The notes under the pieces were generated by a model. It was not told the DNA's origin. It saw nothing but the letters and a program-made list of their open reading frames with translations, and searched no databases. The translations under genes were made by a program, and so were the position numbers. Below are positions 58,581 to 64,000 of a DNA stretch of 64,000 nt, piece by piece (the stretch's first letter is position 1; every line of letters begins with the position of its first letter). This DNA comes from an uncultured Clostridia bacterium (GTDB taxonomy: Bacteria; Bacillota; Clostridia; Oscillospirales; Oscillospiraceae). Where the stretch lies: contig CAMCRV010000002.1 in NCBI GenBank assembly GCA_945877365.1, positions 1 to 64,000 on the forward strand, given 5' to 3'.

Positions 58581-59840
58581 ATGTACCAGCCCCTGGCAGA
58601 TCTTCTGCGGCCCCAGACTCTGGATGAGGTCTACGGGCAGGAGCATATTCTGGGAGAGGGAGCCATCTTGCGGCGGCTGATCGACTCCGGGAATATTCCC
58701 AATATGGTGTTTTACGGCCCCAGCGGCACGGGGAAAACCACGGTCGCCAATATCATTGCCAAACAGACCAACCGCACGCTGTACAAGCTCAATGCCACTA
58801 CAGCTTCCACGGCGGATATCAAGGAAATCGTCTCTCAGCTGGATACCTTTCTGGCCCCCAACGGTGTGCTTCTCTATCTGGATGAGATTCAGTCCTTTAA
58901 TAAAAAGCAGCAACAGTCCCTGTTGGAGCATATTGAAAACGGCAAAATCACCCTGATCGCCTCCACCACGGAGAATCCCTATTTCTATGTGTTCAATGCC
59001 ATTCTCAGCCGGTCTACGGTGTTTGAATTCAAGCAGATCGATGCCGCCGCCGCGCTGAAGGCGGTGAAGCGGGCGGTTGCCTACATGGAGCAGCGCACTG
59101 CCCTGAAGGCCTCGGCCGAGGAAGGAGCACTGGAATACATCGCCGGCTGCTGCGGCGGAGACATTCGCAAGGCTCTGAATGCAGTGGAGGTGCTGTTTTC
59201 CGCCGGACAGCCGGAAAACGGGATTCTGCCCCTGACATTGGAGGATGCCAGGGCTGTCACCCAGAAAAGCGCCATCCGCGCCGACCGGGACGGAGACAAC
59301 TATTATGATCTGCTTTCCGCTCTGCAAAAGTCCATCCGCGGCTCCGACCCGGATGCCGCCTGCCATTATCTGGCCCGGCTGCTGGAGGCCGGGCAGCTGC
59401 CCTCCGCCTGCCGCCGTCTGATGGTGATTGCGGCGGAGGATGTGGGGCTGGCCTTTCCCCAGATCATTCCCATTGTCAAGGCGGCGGTGGATATGGCTCT
59501 GATGCTGGGAATGCCGGAGGCTCGTATCCCGTTGGGAGATGCCGCCGTTCTCATGGCCACCAGCCCCAAGTCCAATTCCGGTCATATCGCCCTGGATGCT
59601 GCGCTGGCGGATATCCGCAAGGGAAAGTCCGGGGATTTCCCCCGGCATCTGCAAAATGTCCACGCCGATTCCTATACCATGGAACGGGAGCAGGGGTATC
59701 TGTATCCCCATAATTACCCGAATCATTGGGTAAAGCAGCAATATCTGCCGGATGAGCTGGTGGGAACCCACTATTATGAATACGGCCCTAACAAGCTGGA
59801 GCAGGCGGCCAAGCAGTATTGGGATGCCATCAAAAAGTAG
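58581..59840 (+). CDS. rarA: Replication-associated recombination protein RarA (MgsA)
   Basis: A 419-residue clamp-loader-like AAA ATPase that acts at stalled forks. It begins PLADLLRPQTLDEVYGQEHI, has Walker A (YGPSGTGKTTVANI), Walker B (LYLDEIQSFNKKQQQ), sensor region IASTTENPYFYVFNAILSR and the C-terminal MgsA domain (RIPLGDAAVLMATSPKSNS). ATG at 58581 follows AAGGAGG; a longer open frame upstream is not coding. It is followed by a DUF951 gene. Confidence 0.96.
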   Translation: MYQPLADLLRPQTLDEVYGQEHILGEGAILRRLIDSGNIPNMVFYGPSGTGKTTVANIIAKQTNRTLYKLNATTASTADIKEIVSQLDTFLAPNGVLLYLDEIQSFNKKQQQSLLEHIENGKITLIASTTENPYFYVFNAILSRSTVFEFKQIDAAAALKAVKRAVAYMEQRTALKASAEEGALEYIAGCCGGDIRKALNAVEVLFSAGQPENGILPLTLEDARAVTQKSAIRADRDGDNYYDLLSALQKSIRGSDPDAACHYLARLLEAGQLPSACRRLMVIAAEDVGLAFPQIIPIVKAAVDMALMLGMPEARIPLGDAAVLMATSPKSNSGHIALDAALADIRKGKSGDFPRHLQNVHADSYTMEREQGYLYPHNYPNHWVKQQYLPDELVGTHYYEYGPNKLEQAAKQYWDAIKK

Positions 59841-59855
59841 AACAGGAGACTTTCC

Positions 59856-60044
59856 ATGGATATTCGTGTCAATGATATTCTCACCATGAAAAAGGCCCAT
59901 CCCTGCGGGGAGAAGCGGTGGCTGGTGCTGCGCACCGGGGCGGACTTTCGTCTGCGGTGCATGGGCTGCGGCCATGAGCTGATGACCCCCCGGTTCAAGG
60001 CGGAAAAAAACATCCGGGCGGTGGAACGCCCGGCAGGAGAGTAA
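59856..60044 (+). CDS. DUF951 family small protein
   Basis: A 62-residue basic protein of the DUF951 family, found widely in Firmicutes. The whole length fits: VNDILTMKKAHPCGEKRWLV, RTGADFRLRCMGCGHELMTP. The CxxC with one more Cys suggests a zinc site, and the fold may bind nucleic acid. It lies 15 bp after rarA. Function is not established. Confidence 0.92.
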   Translation: MDIRVNDILTMKKAHPCGEKRWLVLRTGADFRLRCMGCGHELMTPRFKAEKNIRAVERPAGE

Positions 60045-60050
60045 CATTTA

Positions 60051-60074
60051 CCCCGGAGGCTGCGGCCTCCGGGG
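60051..60074. terminator. Terminator between DUF951 and the convergent membrane-protein gene
   Basis: A 10-bp perfect stem (CCCCGGAGGC / GCCTCCGGGG) with a 4-nt loop 6 bp after the DUF951 stop. Confidence 0.75.
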
Positions 60075-60084
60075 CATCTGCGTG

Positions 60085-60486
60085 TTAATACTTCCTTCTC
60101 AGAATCAGATAGCTGACCCAGTACAGGAACACCATCAGGCATACGCTGCCGCTGGCAAAGGGAACCAGATCCCCCCGGTCGGCTACCATCAGGATAATGG
60201 CGGCAACGGCGGCAATCATCAGGTGCAGGTAGCCTGCCCAGGACCAGGCCTTCAGGCTGATGTAGCGGTTGCGTTCGTCGTTGTTCTGGGTGTCAATGGC
60301 TTCCTTGTAGGCCTTATCCGTCCTGTAGCGGAACTGCTTCCACAGGAAAATACCGCCTACAACGATCAGAGCGGTGCCCAGCCCGGACCAGTATTCATTC
60401 ACATGGCCCAGATAATTGCCGATGAGCAGGCCTGCGCCCAGAAGAATTTCAAGGACATTTGCAGCAATACGCATTTTGGTTTTCAT
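60085..60486 (-). CDS. Four-helix membrane protein paired with HTH regulator
   Basis: A 133-residue protein with four predicted membrane helices (about residues 10-28, 35-50, 82-102, 108-127) and a charged cytoplasmic middle (DTQNNDERNRYISLKAWSWA). That middle recalls DUF2178-like proteins that sit beside small HTH regulators in Firmicutes. It begins 2 bp after the HTH gene stop, so the pair is coupled. Its function is unknown; a target or modulator of the regulator is possible. Confidence 0.78.
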   Translation of the reverse strand: MKTKMRIAANVLEILLGAGLLIGNYLGHVNEYWSGLGTALIVVGGIFLWKQFRYRTDKAYKEAIDTQNNDERNRYISLKAWSWAGYLHLMIAAVAAIILMVADRGDLVPFASGSVCLMVFLYWVSYLILRRKY

Positions 60487-60488
60487 GA

Positions 60489-60701
60489 TTATCCCTCCAG
60501 ATTGGTTTCTTCGTCGAAAAGGAAGACCTCTTCGATGGTCATGTCAAAGAATTTTGCGATTTTGTGGGCCAGAAAAATCGAGGGGTTATACCGCCCGGTT
60601 TCCAGCGAGCTGATGGTCTGTCGGGAAACACCCAGCAGCTTGGCGAACTCCTCCTGCCGGATGCCCCGCTCTTTGCGGATCTGTTCAATTTTGTTTTTCA
60701 T
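60489..60701 (-). CDS. Small Cro/CI-type HTH regulator
   Basis: A 70-residue protein that is almost entirely one HTH domain (RKERGIRQEEFAKLLGVSRQ, TISSLETGRYNPS), like YozG/YgzD-type regulators. ATG at 60701 follows AAGGAGG. Two matching dyads, one over the transcription start (60717-60734) and one over the -35 box (60763-60780), make autorepression very likely. It is cotranscribed with a membrane protein gene. Confidence 0.92.
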   Translation of the reverse strand: MKNKIEQIRKERGIRQEEFAKLLGVSRQTISSLETGRYNPSIFLAHKIAKFFDMTIEEVFLFDEETNLEG

Positions 60702-60716
60702 AGGGCACCTCCTTTT

Positions 60717-60734
60717 TGTAAAGTTCACTTTACA
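60717..60734. promoter_or_regulatory. Operator O1 of the HTH regulator
   Basis: Perfect dyad TGTAAAGT-TC-ACTTTACA (8-bp arms) lies between the -10 box and the ribosome binding site. Confidence 0.8.
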
Positions 60735-60739
60735 CTCGT

Positions 60740-60768
60740 ATCCTATCACATCCAAATTGAAATGTCAA
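60740..60768 (-). promoter_or_regulatory. Promoter of the HTH/membrane-protein pair
   Basis: TTGACA (60768-60763) and TAGGAT (60745-60740) with 17-bp spacing on the minus strand. Confidence 0.82.
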
Positions 60769-60780
60769 GTGTACTTTACA
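60763..60780. promoter_or_regulatory. Operator O2 of the HTH regulator
   Basis: TGTCAAGT-GT-ACTTTACA is the same dyad with one mismatch and contains the -35 box. Its centre is 46 bp from the centre of O1. Confidence 0.75.
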
Positions 60781-60797
60781 AAAAAATCTCAGAAAAA

Positions 60798-60831
60798 AAC
60801 CTCCGTATGCTGCGGTCATACAGAGATTTTT
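60798..60831. repeat. Second copy of the CBS-gene terminator hairpin
   Basis: AACCTCCGTATG-CTGCGGT-CATAC plus GAGATTTTT closely matches the hairpin at 50910-50944 and gives GTATG/CATAC pairing. An outer AAAAATCTC / GAGATTTTT stem encloses it. Confidence 0.65.
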
Positions 60832-60835
60832 GCGG

Positions 60836-60896
60836 GATGCTCCCGATGGGAGAGGATAGGTGTGGGTCCGTGCATTTGCCCGGCAAACCGGGTGCA
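60836..60896. repeat. Diverged single relative of the cloverleaf hairpins
   Basis: CTCCC-GAT-GGGAG (60840-60852) with the same GAT loop as the array, followed after about 25 nt by GCCCGG-CAAA-CCGGGT (60878-60893). The order and loop match two of the three hairpins at 20273-20720. It abuts the stop codon of the hydrolase gene. Confidence 0.5.
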
Positions 60897-60897
60897 G

Positions 60898-61641
60898 TCA
60901 ATCGGATATCAGTTCATCCATTTTCTGAACATATTGCTTCGGGTGGTTTAAACTCAGCTCACCATGATAATAACCCGACAGTGTTTCCAGCCTGGAGTTG
61001 GGGATCATCTCGTGAAGAAGCCTGGCAGATTTTTGCATGATTCTCGATTCTCTGCTTCCCACTGCTACCAGCACCTTTGCCTGACAGCCGCGGATTCCCT
61101 CTTTCAGTTCATAGTTGGAATTCGCTTTCAGAAATGCAATCATGTTTTCTTTTGTGATCGCGACACTGTCACGATAATAATCGTCAAAGAAAGACTTCTG
61201 AATATGCAGGGATCTGAATTGGGCTTTGGCAAACCATTTTTGCCGAATCAATGGATAACACATTGAAAATGTGGGCTCAATCAGTGCAAATATTGCTTTC
61301 ATCGGCAAAACAAGGGCACTTTCGATGATTGCATATTTACAGATGTCATTCCGTTTGGAAAGCATTTCCACAAGAATCTGCCCGCCCAGAGACAGACCAC
61401 AGATCATAAACACCTTCCCGGAACAGTTCTTGTCAATGTATTCCAGAATGCGATTGGCATTGTCCTCAATAGAAGTAAACTTTTGATCACTTCCGCTGTG
61501 TCCATCCAGCACCGGAATCACAATGTGGTATCTATCCTGCAGCTGTTTTACCTCTTCGATATAATTCCAGGGAGCCAGTCCGCCGCCATGCAAAAACAGG
61601 ATCGTATTATTATGATGTAACCCATATTCTTCATATTGCAT
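60898..61641 (-). CDS. Alpha/beta hydrolase family protein
   Basis: A 247-residue cytoplasmic hydrolase. LFLHGGGLAPWNY gives the oxyanion region, GLSLGGQILVEML the nucleophile elbow with Ser at about residue 88, and HGELSLNHP the C-terminal His. A helical cap lies between about residues 115 and 185. Codon use is more AT-rich than its neighbours, which hints at transfer. Substrate cannot be read. ATG at 61641 follows GGAGGTAGT. Confidence 0.88.
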   Translation of the reverse strand: MQYEEYGLHHNNTILFLHGGGLAPWNYIEEVKQLQDRYHIVIPVLDGHSGSDQKFTSIEDNANRILEYIDKNCSGKVFMICGLSLGGQILVEMLSKRNDICKYAIIESALVLPMKAIFALIEPTFSMCYPLIRQKWFAKAQFRSLHIQKSFFDDYYRDSVAITKENMIAFLKANSNYELKEGIRGCQAKVLVAVGSRESRIMQKSARLLHEMIPNSRLETLSGYYHGELSLNHPKQYVQKMDELISD

Positions 61642-61699
61642 TTTACTACCTCCACAGGCACCGGTTTTTGCCTGAATCTGCTTTTTCCGCAAAAGATTT

Positions 61700-62260
61700 T
61701 TACCCGCGGGCGATTTTCTCCCGGGTCTGCTCCCGGAGGAGCTGGCGAAGCTGGGTGAGGTACTCGGAAAACTGCACCCGATCCTGTGCATAGGTCTGGT
61801 TCAGCTCATATTCCAGGGGAAGCCAGGTGGAGAGGTCGGAGCGGTTGTGCTGGAAAACGGCCTCCAGCCCATCCAGAGCCTTATAGATTTTGGCTTCCTC
61901 CGTCTGTCTGGCCTCCATCTCCCGGAAAAGCTCCCGGAATTCTGCGGAAATGTCCCCGGGAAGACTGTCTATCCACCCGTTCAGCAGTGCCTGTTCCCGT
62001 TCTTCTTCCTCGGCGTTCTTTTCAAAGGTGGGGATGTCCCCGGTGAAGCACTCACCCAGATCGTGAATCAGACACATCCTGATCACCTTGTCCATGTCCG
62101 CCCCCGGGAATTCGTGCCGCAGAAGCAGAGCCATCAGGGTCATCAGCCAGCAGTGCTCCGCTACGCTCTCCCGGCGGCCCTTCTCGGTGTAGCAGTGCCG
62201 GGTGGTGTCCTTGAGCCGGACTGCCACCTCCATAGCCTTCAGAAGCTCCTTTGGTTCCAT
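61700..62260 (-). CDS. HD-domain hydrolase (YfbR-like)
   Basis: A 186-residue metal-dependent phosphohydrolase. The HD-domain metal ligands are visible as His in ESVAEHCWLMT and the HD pair in MCLIHDLGECFTGDIP. A distal Asp is in KALDGLEAVFQHN. The layout resembles YfbR 5'-nucleotidases acting on deoxynucleoside monophosphates. ATG at 62260 follows AGGAGG; the long upstream frame is a shadow of spoIIGA. It is monocistronic and divergent from spoIIGA. Confidence 0.88.
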   Translation of the reverse strand: MEPKELLKAMEVAVRLKDTTRHCYTEKGRRESVAEHCWLMTLMALLLRHEFPGADMDKVIRMCLIHDLGECFTGDIPTFEKNAEEEEREQALLNGWIDSLPGDISAEFRELFREMEARQTEEAKIYKALDGLEAVFQHNRSDLSTWLPLEYELNQTYAQDRVQFSEYLTQLRQLLREQTREKIARG

Positions 62261-62284
62261 AAAAAATCCTCCTGTTTTTTTCTC

Positions 62285-62313
62285 AGTATACCATAAAGAG
62301 CGGCTTTCTGCAA
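62285..62313 (-). promoter_or_regulatory. Promoter of the HD-hydrolase gene
   Basis: TTGCAG (62313-62308) and TATACT (62290-62285) with 17-bp spacing on the minus strand. Confidence 0.75.
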
Positions 62314-62437
62314 TGCCATTTGGAATCTCAAACAGAAAACCGGGGGACGGGGAAGGAACTTGCGGTGCGCCTGTGCACCGGTTACGACCTGCTTCTCTCC
62401 CGGCAGAGAGTATACTGTTTCCGAAAGGGGGGACAGG

Positions 62438-63208
62438 GTGCGCGTTTATCTGGATGGAATTCTCCTGCTGAATTTTCTGGTGGATCTGCTGCTTCTGCTG
62501 GGGACAAACCGGCTCTCCGGTTTTCCAGCGGAGCCAAGACTGGTGTGGGCGGCTCTGATGGGGGCAGTCTTTGCTGCCTGCTGCGTCCTGCCGGGGTTCC
62601 GGTTTCTGGGAAATTTCTTCTGGCGGTTGGTGAGCCTGCTGCTGATGGGAAGCGTGGCCTTTGGCTGGAACCGAAGCGCCATCAGGCGCACCTGTATCTT
62701 TGCCATTCTTTCCATGGCGCTGGGGGGACTGGCTCTGAATCTGCACAGAATCAGCTTCCCGGCTCTGATTCTGGGTGCAGCGGGAACCTGGGCAATCTGC
62801 TATGGCGCAGTGGGAGGCAGGATCGGAGGACGGGAGTATGTCACGGTGGAGATTCCTGTGGGGGGAGATGTCCTTTCCGTGGTTGCGCTGAAGGACACCG
62901 GAAACCACCTGCGGGATCCTGTCACCGGAGAGTCCGTGTTGGTGGTGGCGGGGGAGATTGCCGCCCGGCTCACCGGGCTGACACCCAGCCAGCTTTCCGC
63001 ACCGCTGGAAACCCTGGGGGCCAATCCCCGGATGGGACTGCGGCTGATACCTTATCATGCCGTGGGGCAGGAGAATGGGATGCTGCTGGGAAAACGGTTT
63101 GCAAATGTGAAAATGGGAGGAAGACGGAAAAGTGTGCTGGTGGCCTTTGCCCCGGAGGGACTGGGGCAGGGGGAGGGATATCAGGCGTTGACGGGAGGGA
63201 TTGTATGA
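62438..63208 (+). CDS. spoIIGA: Pro-sigma-E processing protease SpoIIGA
   Basis: Membrane aspartic protease in the sporulation septum that cleaves pro-sigma-E in the mother cell when signalled by SpoIIR. The 256-residue protein has about five N-terminal helices (starting [20 protein letters not shown]) and a cytoplasmic protease half. The active-site Asp is D153 in [15 protein letters not shown]. The start is GTG at 62438 behind AAGGGGGG. It overlaps sigE by 4 bp (ATGA), the classical spoIIG operon. Confidence 0.94.
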   Translation: MRVYLDGILLLNFLVDLLLLLGTNRLSGFPAEPRLVWAALMGAVFAACCVLPGFRFLGNFFWRLVSLLLMGSVAFGWNRSAIRRTCIFAILSMALGGLALNLHRISFPALILGAAGTWAICYGAVGGRIGGREYVTVEIPVGGDVLSVVALKDTGNHLRDPVTGESVLVVAGEIAARLTGLTPSQLSAPLETLGANPRMGLRLIPYHAVGQENGMLLGKRFANVKMGGRRKSVLVAFAPEGLGQGEGYQALTGGIV

Positions 63209-63915
63209 TGGATTGGTTACGCGCTCTTCTGGAATTTCTGGAAGGAAAAGGGGAGAGGGGGATCTTCTACATCGGGGGCAGTGATGTACTGCCTCCACCC
63301 CTGAAGGGGGAGCAGGAGCAGCAGGTGCTGGAGGCGCTGGAACAGGGGGAGGAATGGGCGAAGCAGCGGCTTGTGGAGCACAATCTGCGGCTGGTGGTCT
63401 ACATTGCCCGACGGTTTGAGAACACGGGCATCCATCTGGAGGATCTGATCTCCATCGGCTCCATCGGACTGATCAAGGCGGTGAACACCTACCGTCTGGA
63501 CAAGAAGATCCGGCTGGCCACCTACGCCAGCCGCTGCATCGAAAATGAGATACTCATGTTCATCCGGAAAACCGCCAACCAGAAGCAGGAGATTTCTCTG
63601 GATGAGCCCATCAATCTGGACGGGGATGGCAACGAGCTGCTTCTGGGGGACATTCTGGGCACCGAGGAGGATATGATCCTTCGTCCGTTGGAGGAGGATG
63701 TGGACTTAATGGTATTGCGCCAGTCCCTGCGGGAGCTGCCGCCCCGGGAACGGGAGATCATGAATATGCGCTATGGGCTGGAAGGGCAGAAGGAGCTGAC
63801 CCAGAAGGAGGTAGCCCAGAAAATGGGGATTTCCCAGTCCTATATTTCCCGCCTGGAAAAGCGGATTCTTCAGCGGCTTCGCAAGGAGTTTCTCAGACAG
63901 ACCAGCTGCGCCTGA
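63205..63915 (+). CDS. sigE: Sporulation sigma factor E
   Basis: Mother-cell-specific sigma factor for early sporulation, made as an inactive precursor. The 236-residue protein begins with a short pro-sequence ([20 protein letters not shown]) before [12 protein letters not shown], which matches the SpoIIGA cleavage site YIGGSEALPPPL of Bacillus. Region 2 is [20 protein letters not shown] with [14 protein letters not shown], and region 4 is [17 protein letters not shown]. The pro-sequence is a few residues shorter than in Bacillus. It is coupled to spoIIGA. Confidence 0.97.
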   Translation: MMDWLRALLEFLEGKGERGIFYIGGSDVLPPPLKGEQEQQVLEALEQGEEWAKQRLVEHNLRLVVYIARRFENTGIHLEDLISIGSIGLIKAVNTYRLDKKIRLATYASRCIENEILMFIRKTANQKQEISLDEPINLDGDGNELLLGDILGTEEDMILRPLEEDVDLMVLRQSLRELPPREREIMNMRYGLEGQKELTQKEVAQKMGISQSYISRLEKRILQRLRKEFLRQTSCA

Positions 63916-63944
63916 CTTTGGTATGAGAAACAAGAATCCCTCTA

Positions 63945-63973
63945 TTGAAATTGGCAGAATACCGTGGTATAAT
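63945..63973 (+). promoter_or_regulatory. Promoter reading out of the window
   Basis: TTGAAA (63945-63950) and TATAAT (63968-63973) with 17-bp spacing. It has the form of a housekeeping promoter. The next gene after spoIIGA-sigE is often sigG, but it is outside the window. Confidence 0.75.
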
Positions 63974-64000
63974 CAGTAAAAACCAGTATCGATATTCTTT

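Noticed and set aside
61700-63298. 532-residue minus-strand frame through the HD hydrolase and spoIIGA
   Set aside because: Only its last 186 residues are an HD protein with its own ribosome binding site and promoter; the rest is antisense to spoIIGA.

Overview
This is a chromosomal window from a Gram-positive, endospore-forming bacterium of the class Clostridia, probably an Oscillospirales (Ruminococcaceae-like) gut species. The evidence is a spoIIGA-sigE pair at the right end, sepF and divIVA, RNase J, GdpP and FtsH in Firmicutes order, a T-box leader on ileS, a match to the cre consensus, AGGAGG ribosome binding sites, and many TTGACA-17-TATAAT promoters. The DNA is fairly GC-rich with AT-rich control regions. 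I see no prophage, transposase or CRISPR array.

Layout. 0-5.4 kb: lysS-greA; an autoregulated operon of an ArsR repressor, a YhfC-type membrane protease and an SdpI-like protein; a PPC-domain protein and a nitroreductase. 5.4-11.3 kb: a carbohydrate ABC transporter divergent from an N-acetylhexosamine kinase (NahK) and GalE, which resembles part of the lacto-N-biose/galacto-N-biose route used on mucin and milk glycans. 11.3-13.5 kb: two overlapping DUF3841 paralogues, then a DegV fatty-acid-binding protein. 13.5-19.7 kb: an ABC transporter with a DUF3798 lipoprotein and a permease carrying a large extracytoplasmic insert. 19.8-21 kb: tRNA-Thr and tRNA-Tyr followed by a tandem array of 167-bp units, each able to fold as a cloverleaf and each copying the 3' end of tRNA-Tyr. 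21-25 kb: a secreted protein and T-box-controlled ileS.

25-35.8 kb is a long minus-strand run: miaB (fused to an ASCH domain), mutS, a CPBP protease, mutL, miaA, hfq, a hairpin-rich gap, yggS, sepF and divIVA. It joins tRNA modification, mismatch repair and division. 35.9-48.1 kb: a zinc-ribbon/parvulin protein, Dus, RNase J, then the plus-strand core run gdpP-rplI-dnaB-tilS-hpt-ftsH. 48.2-57.4 kb: hemolysin III, lysA, a CBS protein, mnmA behind what looks like a deleted cysK, a large lipoprotein, DUF1643, 5-formyl-THF cyclo-ligase, and XRE and BlaI regulators. 57.5-64 kb: LCP protein, rarA, DUF951, an HTH/membrane-protein pair with two operators, an alpha/beta hydrolase, an HD hydrolase, and spoIIGA-sigE with a promoter for the next gene.

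The strongest candidates for something undescribed are the tRNA-linked cloverleaf array, the MiaB-ASCH fusion, the ArsR-YhfC-SdpI module and the hairpin-rich region behind hfq. All functional calls come from reading motifs; no database search was run.
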